A DNA stretch of 64,000 nt from Desulfosarcina alkanivorans. GTDB taxonomy: Bacteria > Desulfobacterota > Desulfobacteria > Desulfobacterales > Desulfosarcinaceae. Below, in pieces: positions 25,983 to 35,499 of this stretch (its first letter is position 1; the number at the start of each line of letters is the position of its first letter). Location of the stretch: contig NZ_AP021874.1 in the NCBI RefSeq assembly GCF_009688945.1, positions 7,260,709 through 7,324,708 on the forward strand, read 5' to 3'. The notes beneath the pieces were generated by a model that worked only from the letters and a program-made list of their open reading frames with translations, ran no database searches and was not told where the DNA came from. A program made the translations under genes and the position numbers.

Positions 25983-26696
25983 GTGGGGTCCAGATTCAAG
26001 CGGATTCTGCTCAAGCTGAGCGGTGAAGCCCTGATGGGTGATCAGGGCTTCGGCATCTGTCCCAACATGCTCACCTACGTGGCGGAGGAGGTTCGCTCCA
26101 TCGTTGAACTGGATGTCCAACTGGCCATTGTGGTCGGCGGCGGAAATATCTTTCGCGGCGTGGCGGCCAGTTCATTCGGTATGGAGCGGACATCTGCCGA
26201 TCACATGGGGATGCTGGCCACGGTGCTCAACAGCCTGGCCCTGCAGGACGCCCTGGAGAAAAAGAGCGTTCAGACCCGGGTCCAGACGGCCATTTCCATG
26301 CACGAGGTGGCCGAGCCGTATATTCTCCGCCGCGCATTGCGGCACCTGGAAAAAGGGCGCGTCGTTATTTTTGCCGCCGGTTCCGGAAACCCATATTTCA
26401 CCACCGATACGGCGGCGGTACTGCGCGCCAAGGAAATTCACGCGGAAATACTGCTCAAGGCCACCAAGGTGAACGGTCTGTACGATTCCGACCCCGAGCG
26501 AAACGCCGATGCCCGGTTCATCAAGACCATCAGCTTCATGGAAGTGCTGGAGCGGCAACTGAGAGTGATGGACATGACGGCGATTTCTCTGGCGATGGAT
26601 AACCAACTGCCCCTGGTGGTGTTTAATCTGAAGGAAAAGGGAAACATACAAAAGGTGGTCTGCGGAGAAGATGTCGGAACCACTATCGGCCGATAA
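25983..26696 (+). CDS. pyrH: UMP kinase
   Basis: A 237-residue amino-acid-kinase-fold enzyme converting UMP to UDP with ATP. Motifs: RILLKLSGEALMG, VVGGGNIFRG, DHMGMLATVLNSLALQDALE, and the nucleotide-binding GSGNPYFTTDTAAVLRA, plus KVNGLYDSDP. A GTG start follows tsf by two bases. Confidence 0.96.
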   Translation: MGSRFKRILLKLSGEALMGDQGFGICPNMLTYVAEEVRSIVELDVQLAIVVGGGNIFRGVAASSFGMERTSADHMGMLATVLNSLALQDALEKKSVQTRVQTAISMHEVAEPYILRRALRHLEKGRVVIFAAGSGNPYFTTDTAAVLRAKEIHAEILLKATKVNGLYDSDPERNADARFIKTISFMEVLERQLRVMDMTAISLAMDNQLPLVVFNLKEKGNIQKVVCGEDVGTTIGR

Positions 26697-26731
26697 ATCC
26701 GGTTTGACCGTGCCAGCGAGGTGACTCAGCC

Positions 26732-27289
26732 ATGATCGAATCCACACTTCAAGAAACCAAAGACCGGATGGGTAAAACCATCACCGCACTTGAAAACGAA
26801 CTCAAGCGGGTCAGGACCGGACGGGCGTCATTATCACTTCTGGACGGTATCCGTGTCGATTACTACGGCACCCAGACCCAGCTGAACCAGATGGCGTCGC
26901 TGTCGGTGCCCGAAAGTCGCCTGATCGTTATCCAGCCCTGGGATGTATCCGCCATCAAGGACATCGAAAAGGCCATATTGAAATCCGATCTCGGGCTGAC
27001 GCCCTCCAGCGACGGCAAACTGATCCGCATTTCCATTCCGCCGCTGACCGAGGAGCGCCGCAAGGAACTGGTCAAAGTGGTCGGCAAGATGTGCGAGGAG
27101 CACAAAGTCGCCGCCCGCAATATCCGGCGGGATTCCAATGAACTGCTCAAGGGCTTCAAGAAAGACGGCGACATCTCCGAAGACGACGCATTCAAGGCCC
27201 AGGACAGCGTTCAGAAAATTACCGACGAGTATATCAACCGGATCGACGAGGTCTATAAAAACAAAGAGAAAGAGATCCTTGAATTCTAG
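26732..27289 (+). CDS. frr: ribosome recycling factor
   Basis: A 185-residue protein that, with EF-G, splits ribosomes after termination. Standard length and motifs: LKRVRTGRASLSLLDGI, the NQMASLSVPESRLIVIQPWD segment and TEERRKELVKVVGKM. It follows pyrH and overlaps the regulatory space of uppS, all probably one transcript. Confidence 0.96.
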   Translation: MIESTLQETKDRMGKTITALENELKRVRTGRASLSLLDGIRVDYYGTQTQLNQMASLSVPESRLIVIQPWDVSAIKDIEKAILKSDLGLTPSSDGKLIRISIPPLTEERRKELVKVVGKMCEEHKVAARNIRRDSNELLKGFKKDGDISEDDAFKAQDSVQKITDEYINRIDEVYKNKEKEILEF

Positions 27290-27302
27290 TTCATCCGCTT
27301 CC

Positions 27303-28040
27303 ATGCAGAATGAACTCGACCCCGACCGGATGCCCAAACACGTTGCCATCATCATGGACGGCAACGGCCGCTGGGCCAAAAAGCGCCTGCTGAACCGCAT
27401 CAATGGGCACGAAAAAGGGGCGGAGACCGTACGGACCATCGTGCGAACCGCCCGTAAACTAGACATCGCCGTACTGACTCTCTACGCCTTTTCCACCGAA
27501 AACTGGCAGCGGCCCCAGCCCGAAGTCTCCGGTCTCATGCTGCTGCTTCGCCGTTTTTTAGAGGCCGAACGCCAGACCCTGGTGGACAACGGCATCCGAC
27601 TCAACACCATCGGCCAGACCGACCGGCTGCCCCAGGCGGTCCGCGACAAGCTTGCCGCCGTTATGACTGATACCGCCGCCAACACCAGGATGGTTCTGAA
27701 CCTGGCGCTCAGCTACGGCGCCCGCGCGGAGATTGTCGACATGGTCCGACAGATGGCGACCGCCGCCAGTCAGGGCACCCTCGATCCGGCGTCGGTGACG
27801 GCCGAGACCGTTGCCGGTCACCTTTACACCCGCGGGATGCCCGACGTTGATCTGCTGATCCGCACCAGCGGTGAGATGCGCCTCAGCAACTTCCTGTTAT
27901 GGCAGATCGCCTATTCAGAATTATGTTTTACACCGACCCTCTGGCCTGATTTCGGCGAGGCGGAGTTCGTTCGGATCCTCAAGGACTATCAGTCCCGTGA
28001 CCGTCGGTTCGGCAGGGTGCCCTCGACCGGCAGGCCTTAG
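27303..28040 (+). CDS. uppS: isoprenyl (undecaprenyl) diphosphate synthase
   Basis: A 245-residue cis-prenyltransferase that makes the lipid carrier for peptidoglycan and O-antigen. The FPP-binding HVAIIMDGNGRWAKKR (near residues 13-28) with catalytic Asp, GHEKGAETVR, YAFSTENW and the C-terminal DLLIRTSGEMRLSNFLLWQ are all present. The ATG at 27303 lies 13 bases after the frr stop, with no strong ribosome binding site, suggesting coupling. Confidence 0.95.
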   Translation: MQNELDPDRMPKHVAIIMDGNGRWAKKRLLNRINGHEKGAETVRTIVRTARKLDIAVLTLYAFSTENWQRPQPEVSGLMLLLRRFLEAERQTLVDNGIRLNTIGQTDRLPQAVRDKLAAVMTDTAANTRMVLNLALSYGARAEIVDMVRQMATAASQGTLDPASVTAETVAGHLYTRGMPDVDLLIRTSGEMRLSNFLLWQIAYSELCFTPTLWPDFGEAEFVRILKDYQSRDRRFGRVPSTGRP

Positions 28041-28146
28041 GACAGGGCACCGGGCAGCGCTTCAGGCGTAAACTGGTAAGCCGCAATTGCGATCGGCGGC
28101 GCCGCGGCCCCCAACACAACCTCATCACGCCCATCCAAGGATTCCC

Positions 28147-28953
28147 ATGCACCTGAAACGCTGGATCACCGGAATCGTCGCCGTCCCCATCATCTATCTG
28201 CTGGTTTCGGCCGGCGGCACGATCTTCGCTCTGCTGATCGCCGCCGTCAGCGTGGTGACCCTGTGGGAGTATTACCGGGCGGTCTTCGACCCGGATGCCG
28301 GCAGCCTGGCGCAGCTGATTCCCCGGATCGGGCTGTGCCTCTCTCCGGTTGTCGTCTGGACCGTCCATCGCGGGGGAATGGTTCACGCGCCGCTGATTAT
28401 CGCCGTGGACCTGATCGTCGTGGCCGGACTGACCCTGCCCCTGTTCAGGAACGATCCCCAGGCGCCCCATCTGGTTGCCCGGCAGGTGCTGGGGCTGGTT
28501 TATATTTCGCTTTCGCTTTCATTTTTAGTTCTCATCCGATCGGCCGAGAGCGGCGCCGGGTGGATTTTCTGGATTCTCTGCATCGTCGCCGCCGGCGACA
28601 CCGGGGCCTTTTACGCCGGCACCTATCTGGGACGCCACAAGCTGTGCCCCTGGGTCAGCCCCAAAAAAACCATCGAAGGCAGCCTCGGCGGGCTGGCGGC
28701 CAACATCATTGTGGCGCTGCTGTTCAAAACCCTCCTGCTGCCTTCACTGGCGGTATTGCCCTGTGTCGTGTTCGCCCTGGCGGTGGGCATTGCCGGGCAG
28801 GTGGGGGATCTTTTTGCGTCCGAATTCAAACGCTCGGCAGGGATCAAGGATTCCGGGTCGCTGCTTCCCGGCCACGGGGGATTTCTCGATCGGCTGGATG
28901 CCCTTCTGTTTGCCGCACCGCTTGCCTATCTGCTGAAAATCAGTATATTCTGA
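28147..28953 (+). CDS. cdsA: phosphatidate cytidylyltransferase
   Basis: A 268-residue integral membrane enzyme making CDP-diacylglycerol. At least six hydrophobic segments are seen, and the family signature near the C-terminus is intact: SEFKRSAGIKDSGSLLPGHG, then GFLDRLD. The ATG at 28147 precedes MHLKRWITGI, a typical start; longer frames upstream are unlike the family. Between uppS and dxr, the standard bacterial order. Confidence 0.94.
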   Translation: MHLKRWITGIVAVPIIYLLVSAGGTIFALLIAAVSVVTLWEYYRAVFDPDAGSLAQLIPRIGLCLSPVVVWTVHRGGMVHAPLIIAVDLIVVAGLTLPLFRNDPQAPHLVARQVLGLVYISLSLSFLVLIRSAESGAGWIFWILCIVAAGDTGAFYAGTYLGRHKLCPWVSPKKTIEGSLGGLAANIIVALLFKTLLLPSLAVLPCVVFALAVGIAGQVGDLFASEFKRSAGIKDSGSLLPGHGGFLDRLDALLFAAPLAYLLKISIF

Positions 28954-28989
28954 TCAGGATCGCCATTCCGGCTTAAAAGACAGGTGACC

Positions 28990-30153
28990 ATGAAATCACT
29001 TTCCATACTGGGTGCCACCGGTTCTATCGGCGCCAATGCACTCGACATCATATCCCAATTTCCGGATCGGTTCAGCGTCGCCGCACTGACGGCGAAGACC
29101 AGCGTGGCGGACCTGGCCCGGCAGATCCGCCGGTTCACCCCCCGGCTGGCAGCCGTGGTCGATGCCGACCACGCCAGCCGGCTGAAGTCCCTGCTGCCGT
29201 CTGGCCTGAAGGTGGAGATCGTCCATGGAGAAGCGGGGTATGTCCAGGCGGCCACCTGCCCGGATACCGACATGGTCCTGGGCGCCATGGTCGGCGCGGC
29301 CGGCCTGGTGCCGACACTGGCCGCCATCGAAGCGGGCAAGGACATTGCCCTGGCCAACAAGGAAACCCTGGTCATGGCCGGTGCCATCGTCATGGAGGCG
29401 GTCGCCGTGCATGGCGTCAAGCTGATGCCCGTGGACAGTGAGCACAGCGCCATATTCCAGAGCCTGGCGGGCCGGGGAAAGAACGGGGTCCGCCAGATTC
29501 TGCTGACCGCATCCGGCGGCCCCTTTTTAAACCGGCCGGCGTCCCAATTCGACACCATCACGCCCCAGGACGCGCTGCGCCACCCCAACTGGTCAATGGG
29601 CAGCAAGATCTCCATCGACTCGGCCACCTTGATGAACAAGGGCCTGGAAGTGATCGAAGCCCGCTGGCTGTTCGATGTGGATTTCGATCGCATCAAGGTC
29701 GTGGTCCATCCCCAGAGCATCGTTCACTCGATGGTCGTCTATGAAGACGGTGCGGTGATCGCCCAGATGGGGGTCCCGGACATGAAGGGCGCCATCGCCT
29801 ACGGGCTGTCCCATCCTCACCGGCTGCCGCTGGACGTGCCCGCCCCCGACTTTGCCCGCATCGGCGGGTTGACCTTCGAAGATCCGGACCTGGAGCGATT
29901 CCCCTGCCTTGCATTGGCCTACCGGGCCGGTGAACAGGGGGGAACCATGCCGGCCGTGCTCAATGCCGCCAATGAAGTCGCCGTGGCCGCGTTTCTGGAA
30001 GAACGGCTGCCGTATTCTGGAATTTATCCGGTTATCGACCATACCCTGAACCGCCATGGCGGAGAAAATGGCGTCGACCTCGGCCACATCATCGAGGCGG
30101 ACCGACGGGCCAGAGACATCGCCCATTCATTGATCCGCAAGCAGGAGCGTTAA
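28990..30153 (+). CDS. dxr: 1-deoxy-D-xylulose 5-phosphate reductoisomerase
   Basis: A 387-residue NADPH enzyme of the MEP isoprenoid pathway. LGATGSIGANALDII is the nucleotide-binding start; ALANKETLVMAG, the metal-binding PVDSEHSAIFQSL, and DSATLMNKGLEVIEA are diagnostic. ATG 28990 is preferred to a GTG two codons earlier. It supplies precursors for UppS two genes upstream. Confidence 0.96.
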   Translation: MKSLSILGATGSIGANALDIISQFPDRFSVAALTAKTSVADLARQIRRFTPRLAAVVDADHASRLKSLLPSGLKVEIVHGEAGYVQAATCPDTDMVLGAMVGAAGLVPTLAAIEAGKDIALANKETLVMAGAIVMEAVAVHGVKLMPVDSEHSAIFQSLAGRGKNGVRQILLTASGGPFLNRPASQFDTITPQDALRHPNWSMGSKISIDSATLMNKGLEVIEARWLFDVDFDRIKVVVHPQSIVHSMVVYEDGAVIAQMGVPDMKGAIAYGLSHPHRLPLDVPAPDFARIGGLTFEDPDLERFPCLALAYRAGEQGGTMPAVLNAANEVAVAAFLEERLPYSGIYPVIDHTLNRHGGENGVDLGHIIEADRRARDIAHSLIRKQER

Positions 30154-30163
30154 CGTATCGCCT

Positions 30164-31528
30164 ATGACTACCAATATTTTTGCCTTTGTTGTCGTTCTCG
30201 GCATTCTTATCTTTTTCCACGAGCTGGGTCATTTTCTCGTCGCCAGGCTGTTTGGCGTCGGTGTCGAGAAGTTTTCCCTCGGGTTCGGTCCGCGTCTCTT
30301 CGGAAGGACCGTGGGCATGACCGATTACCGGATTTCCGCCATCCCCCTGGGGGGCTACGTCAAGATGGTGGGCGATGAGCCCGATGCGGAACTCGACGCG
30401 GAAATGATCCCCTATTCCTTTACCCACAAGCACGTGTTCAAGAAAATCATGATCGTGGCGGCCGGCCCCTTTTTCAACCTGCTGCTGGCGGTCATCATCT
30501 ACACCGGTTTTTTCACCTTCATCGGGACCGAAGACATCCGCCCGGTGGTCAACCACGTGGTCGCCGAGAGCCCGGCGGACCGCGCCGGACTGCAGACCGG
30601 CGACCTTGTCGCGGCCGTGGGCGGTGAAACGGTGGCCTCCTGGAGCGACATCAACCGGCTGGTCGCCGAGGGCGGGGGCGGCCAGGTGCGGGTCACCGTC
30701 AAGCGCGACGGCACCGTTTTCGATGTGGCGGTCACCCCGCAGACCAAGGTGGCCAAGGATATTCTGGGAGACGATGCGCCTTACTATGACGTCGGGTTTT
30801 CCGGGCTGGCACCTCTCAAGGCCTATGTCGGTGAAGTGGCCGACGGCTACCCGGCCAAAAAAGCCGGCATGCAAAAAGGAGATCTGATCGTCGCCATCAA
30901 CGATCAGGCCGTAGACAGCTGGGATACGATGAAAACGATCATCTCCCAGAGCCGGGGGGAGCCGCTTGCCGTCCGGGTGGTCCGCAACGGGGAAGCCCTG
31001 ACGGTTGAACTCGTGCCGGTGCTGTTCAGCGAGGAAAACGTGCTGGGTGAAAAAGTGGACAGTTACCGCATCGGCATTTCCTCACCGGGCATCGATATTC
31101 CCGAAGGCGATCGCATCACCATCAAACGCGGCCTCGTTAAAGCCGTGGCGGAGGGGGTGGAACAGACCTATCAGATCTCCCGGCTGACCCTGTTGAGCAT
31201 CGGCAAACTGATCAAGGGCACGGTGTCCACCAAGACCCTGGGCGGGCCGATCATGATTGCGGAGATGGCGGGGCAGCAGGCCAAGGCGGGATTCACCAAC
31301 CTGATTTTTTTCATCGCCGTGCTGAGCATCAACCTGGCCGTGCTCAACTTTCTGCCCATCCCCGTGCTCGACGGCGGTCATCTGATGTTCTTCTTCATCG
31401 AAGCGGCAATCCGGCGTCCCATCAACGTCCGTATGCGCGAGATCGCCCAGCAGGCCGGTATCTTTATTTTGATTCTGTTGATGATTTTTGTGTTTTACAA
31501 TGATATTACCCGCATATTCTCGAGCTGA
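30164..31528 (+). CDS. rseP: RIP zinc metalloprotease RseP (site-2 protease)
   Basis: A 454-residue inner-membrane protease that cleaves anti-sigma factors and signal-peptide remnants inside the membrane. The zinc site FFHELGHFL (H19, E20, H23) is in the first helix and the third ligand region NFLPIPVLDGGHL near the C-terminus. Two PDZ domains lie between; the second starts near GYPAKKAGMQKGDLIVAIND. It follows dxr by ten bases and is the last gene before an AT-rich repeat. Confidence 0.95.
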   Translation: MTTNIFAFVVVLGILIFFHELGHFLVARLFGVGVEKFSLGFGPRLFGRTVGMTDYRISAIPLGGYVKMVGDEPDAELDAEMIPYSFTHKHVFKKIMIVAAGPFFNLLLAVIIYTGFFTFIGTEDIRPVVNHVVAESPADRAGLQTGDLVAAVGGETVASWSDINRLVAEGGGGQVRVTVKRDGTVFDVAVTPQTKVAKDILGDDAPYYDVGFSGLAPLKAYVGEVADGYPAKKAGMQKGDLIVAINDQAVDSWDTMKTIISQSRGEPLAVRVVRNGEALTVELVPVLFSEENVLGEKVDSYRIGISSPGIDIPEGDRITIKRGLVKAVAEGVEQTYQISRLTLLSIGKLIKGTVSTKTLGGPIMIAEMAGQQAKAGFTNLIFFIAVLSINLAVLNFLPIPVLDGGHLMFFFIEAAIRRPINVRMREIAQQAGIFILILLMIFVFYNDITRIFSS

Positions 31529-31544
31529 CGGATTTTAAATATCC

Positions 31545-31648
31545 AATGATGAATTTTTAATTTTGAATAAGAGCATTCTATCGTTTTGAAATCAGACAGA
31601 AAAATACAATTCATAATGCAACACTAAAAATTTAAAATTCAAAATTAA
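31545..31648. repeat. AT-rich inverted-repeat element, copy 1
   Basis: A 104-base intergenic element bounded by TTAATTTTGAAT (31557-31568) and its exact reverse complement ATTCAAAATTAA (31637-31648). The left 24 bases (31545-31568) match copy 2 (53668-53691) at 23 of 24 positions. Inside, ATTCTATC-N-TTTT appears in opposite orientation to copy 2. It fills the rseP-purL gap. No coding capacity; the role is unknown. Confidence 0.75.
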
Positions 31649-31659
31649 ACAGGTTGATC

Positions 31660-34656
31660 ATGCCGCAACGAATCGAAGTCACGCTAAAAGAGCAGCTTCT
31701 GGATGCAGAGGGGCAGTCCCTTTGCGTCAAGGCCAAGAACTATTTTGACATCGATCTGCACCGGGTACGCACGATCCATATCGTAACCATCGATGCGGAC
31801 CTGACACCCGATCAGACCGAAACGATCCGGACGGAGATTTTCACCAATCCGGTGACCCAGGTGTCCTCCCTTCGGCCCCTGGATGTGGATTTTGACTGGA
31901 TCATCTGGGTGGGCTTCCGTCCCGGTGTGCGGGACAATCCGGGCGCCACCGCCGTTGAAGCAGTGGAGGATCTGCTGCGGTCGCCGTTGAAGCCCGGCGA
32001 GGCCATCTATACGTCCAAACGCTATTGCCTGAAGGGAAACGGGATCTCCCGCCGGGACGCCGAAAAAATCGCCGGTGAACTGCTGGCCAACGACATCATC
32101 CAGCAGTGGGCCGTTTATGATCGAAGCCAGTGGGATCCGGCCACCGGCATCGGGTTTATCATTCCCAAGGTGATTCTCGACCATCACCCCGAGGTGGCCA
32201 CGCTTTCCATCGACAGCGACGACACGCTGACCCGCCTCAGCGAAGAGCGCAGCCTGTCTCTCAATCCCAATGACATCCCGACGATCCGGTCCTATTTCCT
32301 GAAACCGGAGGTCCAGCGGCAGCGCCGCCAGGTCTCCCTTTCAGACCCGACGGATGTGGAACTGGAATACCTTTCCCAGGCGCGCAGCGATCATTGCAAC
32401 CACAATACATTCGGCGGGCGGTTCACCTACCGCGACCTCGAGTCCGGTAAAACGGAGACGATCGACAGCCTGTTCAAAACCTATATCCAGGGACCCACCC
32501 TGGAACTGAAAGCCAGAAAAGAGTGGGTGGTGTCCGTGCTGTGGGACAATGCGGGGGTAGGGCGCTTTGACCGGGACCACAATTACGTGATTACCGGGGA
32601 AACCCACAATTCGCCGTCCAACATGGAAGCTTACGGCGGCGCCATCACCGGCATTGTCGGCATTTACCGGGACCCCATGGGCACCGGCAAGGGCTCGCGG
32701 CTGATCATGGGCAGCTATGGCTACTGCGTCGGACCGCGCGACTACGACGGGGATCTCCAGCCGCGGCTGCATCCCAAAAGGCTGCTGGACGGCGTCATCG
32801 AAGGGGTCCGCGACGGCGGCAACAAGAGCGGCATTCCCACCCCCTTCGGCCAGGTGATGTTTCATCCGGGGTACCTGGGAAAATGCCTCGTGTTCGTCAC
32901 CGCCCTGGGAATCATGCCGGCCGAGATCAACGGCGAACCCTCGGACCAGAAGACGATCCTGCCCGGAGACCTGGCCGTGATGTGCGGCGGCCGGGTGGGC
33001 AAGGACGGCATCCACGGCGTGACGGCCTCATCGGCCACGTTTTCCGCAAACACCCCGGCCGGCCACGTTCAGATCGGCGACCCTTACACCCAGAAAAAAA
33101 TGCACGATTTCCTGATCGACGCCCGGGACGAGGGATTGATCCGTTTCATCACCGACAACGGCGGCGGCGGACTGTCCTCGTCGGTCGGCGAAAGCGCCCT
33201 GTTTTCCAACGGCTGTGACATCCAGTTGGACAAGGTCCCGTTGAAATACGACGGCCTGGATCAGTGGGAGATCTGGATTTCGGAATCCCAGGAGCGTATG
33301 ACGGTGGCCATCGATCCCGACCACCTGCATCGCTTCATGGCCCTTTCCCGGCAGCACGAAGTCGAAAGCACCGTCATCGGCACCTATACCGACAGCGGGA
33401 AAATCCACATCACCTACAACGGGGCCACCTGTGCCTACGTGGATCTGGATCTGCTCACATCGGCCTTCCCCCAGTGGGAGTTCGAGGCCGTCTGGCGGCC
33501 GCCGGCCCTTCGCGGACTGACCGAGCCGGTGGTTGGCGTGCCCGAGGATTTCGCAGGCCTGATTCTGGACATGCTGGCCCGGCCGAACGTCTGCTCCAAG
33601 GAATGGGTCTGCCGACAGTACGACCACGAGGTGCAGGGCACCAGCGTGATCAAACCGCTTGTGGGGGCCGCACGGGATGTGCCCAGCGATGCGGCCGTCA
33701 TTCGGCCGGTGCTGACCTCCGAGCGCGGCCTGGTTTTCTCACAGGCGCTGATCCCCATGTATTCCGCCATCGATGCCTATCACATGACCACCTGTACCAT
33801 TGACGAGGCCGTGCGCCGTGCCATTGCCGTGGGCGGGGATCCGGACCACCTCGGCGGGGTCGACAATTTCTGCTGGCCCAGCGTTCAGTACGATGCGGAC
33901 AGGAACCCCGACGGCAAGCATAAAGCCGCCGGGCTGGTGCGGTCCTGCCGGGCGCTGAAGACGATGTGCATGGCCTATGGCATTCCACTGCTCTCCGGCA
34001 AGGATTCCATGTACGTGGACGGCCATCTGCCGGGGCGGTACGGCGAATCCCATAAGGTTTCGGCACTGGAAACCCTCCAGTTCTCGGTGGCCGGCGTCAT
34101 CGAGGATGTGGGCCAATGCCTCACCATGGATGCGAAAGTCCCCGGCGATCTGGTTTATGTGGTCGGGCTCACCAGAAATGAACTGGGCGGGTCGGAGTAC
34201 TACGAGCTTTTTGGAGAACTGGGGCTGAATGTGCCCGTCGTCGATCCCGACGGGTTTGCCGTCTGCTATCGCCTCATGGCCGAAGCCGTGCGCAAGGGGT
34301 TGCTGGCTTCCTGCCACGGTATCTACCGGGGCGGGCTGGCCGTTCATCTGGCGCTGGTGGCCATGGCCGGTGAAACCGGCCTGGCGGTGAACCTGAAGCG
34401 GGTGCCTTCGGACGGTATCGATCGGGACGACACCCTTTTGTTCTCGGAAAGTGCCGGCCGGTTCATCGTTACCGTGGCACCGGAAAACCGGGACGCCTTT
34501 GACCGGCTGATGGCCGGCCAGACGGCCGCCTGCGTGGGGCGGGTTACCCGGACGCCGCAATTGAAAATCGACGGCATGCATGGTAAGTGCATTGCGGAAT
34601 TGACCGTTGAACAGATGAAGTCGGCCTGGAAAGGGCCGTTCGGGGACCTGATATGA
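31660..34656 (+). CDS. purL: phosphoribosylformylglycinamidine synthase, PurS-PurL fusion
   Basis: A 998-residue enzyme subunit of purine synthesis (FGAR to FGAM). The first ~165 residues hold two successive PurS-like segments (IEVTLKEQLLDAEGQSL and DWIIWVGFRPGVRDNPGATA), then the linker and the PurL ATPase domains: QARSDHCNHNTFGG, VITGETHNSPSNMEAYGGA, DNGGGGLSSSVGESALFSNG and LLSGKDSMYVDG. The glutaminase is not fused; it is PurQ, encoded next with a four-base overlap. ATG 31660 is taken, six bases after an in-frame TTG. Confidence 0.94.
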   Translation: MPQRIEVTLKEQLLDAEGQSLCVKAKNYFDIDLHRVRTIHIVTIDADLTPDQTETIRTEIFTNPVTQVSSLRPLDVDFDWIIWVGFRPGVRDNPGATAVEAVEDLLRSPLKPGEAIYTSKRYCLKGNGISRRDAEKIAGELLANDIIQQWAVYDRSQWDPATGIGFIIPKVILDHHPEVATLSIDSDDTLTRLSEERSLSLNPNDIPTIRSYFLKPEVQRQRRQVSLSDPTDVELEYLSQARSDHCNHNTFGGRFTYRDLESGKTETIDSLFKTYIQGPTLELKARKEWVVSVLWDNAGVGRFDRDHNYVITGETHNSPSNMEAYGGAITGIVGIYRDPMGTGKGSRLIMGSYGYCVGPRDYDGDLQPRLHPKRLLDGVIEGVRDGGNKSGIPTPFGQVMFHPGYLGKCLVFVTALGIMPAEINGEPSDQKTILPGDLAVMCGGRVGKDGIHGVTASSATFSANTPAGHVQIGDPYTQKKMHDFLIDARDEGLIRFITDNGGGGLSSSVGESALFSNGCDIQLDKVPLKYDGLDQWEIWISESQERMTVAIDPDHLHRFMALSRQHEVESTVIGTYTDSGKIHITYNGATCAYVDLDLLTSAFPQWEFEAVWRPPALRGLTEPVVGVPEDFAGLILDMLARPNVCSKEWVCRQYDHEVQGTSVIKPLVGAARDVPSDAAVIRPVLTSERGLVFSQALIPMYSAIDAYHMTTCTIDEAVRRAIAVGGDPDHLGGVDNFCWPSVQYDADRNPDGKHKAAGLVRSCRALKTMCMAYGIPLLSGKDSMYVDGHLPGRYGESHKVSALETLQFSVAGVIEDVGQCLTMDAKVPGDLVYVVGLTRNELGGSEYYELFGELGLNVPVVDPDGFAVCYRLMAEAVRKGLLASCHGIYRGGLAVHLALVAMAGETGLAVNLKRVPSDGIDRDDTLLFSESAGRFIVTVAPENRDAFDRLMAGQTAACVGRVTRTPQLKIDGMHGKCIAELTVEQMKSAWKGPFGDLI

Positions 34657-35471
34657 GCACAAAACCGAATGTACTGGTGCTGACGGGCTTCGGCCTGAAC
34701 TGTGATCTTGAAACGGCCTACGCCTTCGAGTTGGCCGGGGCGGCGGCCACACGGGCGCACATCAACACGGTGATCGCCGGCGACGTATCCCTCGACGATT
34801 TCCAGATCCTGGCTTTTGGCGGGGGGTTCAGCTGGGGTGACGATCATGGCGCCGGTGTGATTCAGGCCCTGCGCCTGAAAACGAACATCGGTGACCGCCT
34901 GCTCGATTTTGTGGCCGCACAAAAGCTGATCGTCGGCATCTGCAATGGATTCCAGACCCTGGTCAACCTGGGGCTGCTGCCGGGCATCGACGGGGACTAC
35001 ACCCGGCGATCCGTGGCCCTGACCTATAACGACTGCGGCAACTTCCGGGATCAATGGGTGCGCACACGGATCAATCCGGATTCGCCCTGCATTTTTACCC
35101 GGGGCATCGATGCCCTCGACCTGCCGGTCAGGCATGGCGAAGGCAAGTTTTATGCGGAAGACGAAACGCTGCAGGCCCTTAAGGATAACGGTCAGATCCC
35201 CATGCAATATGCCATGCCCGACGGCCGGCCGGCCGCCGGCGCCTTTCCCCACAACCCCAACGGTTCCCTGGCCGACATTGCCGGTATCTGCGATCCCACC
35301 GGACGGATTTTCGGCCTGATGCCGCACCCGGAAGCTTACAACCATGTGACCAATCATCCGGACTGGACGCGGCAGGCGGAAAAACAGAAACGGGCCGGGA
35401 GGATCGACCGCAGCAAAATGGGGGCCGGGATCCGTATCTTCGAGAATGCCGTCACCTATCTGGGCTGCTGA
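34653..35471 (+). CDS. purQ: phosphoribosylformylglycinamidine synthase glutaminase subunit
   Basis: A 272-residue class I glutamine amidotransferase. The nucleophile elbow is VGICNGFQTLVNLGLLPG; the start (PNVLVLTGFGLNCDLETAYA), GGGFSWGDDHGAG and the C-terminal His/Glu of GLMPHPEAYNH complete the triad. It overlaps purL by four bases, so the subunits are co-translated; it provides ammonia to PurSL. Longer than the ~225-residue small PurQ of Bacillus and nearer to the glutaminase domain of large PurL. Confidence 0.93.
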   Translation: MSTKPNVLVLTGFGLNCDLETAYAFELAGAAATRAHINTVIAGDVSLDDFQILAFGGGFSWGDDHGAGVIQALRLKTNIGDRLLDFVAAQKLIVGICNGFQTLVNLGLLPGIDGDYTRRSVALTYNDCGNFRDQWVRTRINPDSPCIFTRGIDALDLPVRHGEGKFYAEDETLQALKDNGQIPMQYAMPDGRPAAGAFPHNPNGSLADIAGICDPTGRIFGLMPHPEAYNHVTNHPDWTRQAEKQKRAGRIDRSKMGAGIRIFENAVTYLGC

Positions 35472-35499
35472 GAGGCTGAATTTTACCCGAACATTTCCC

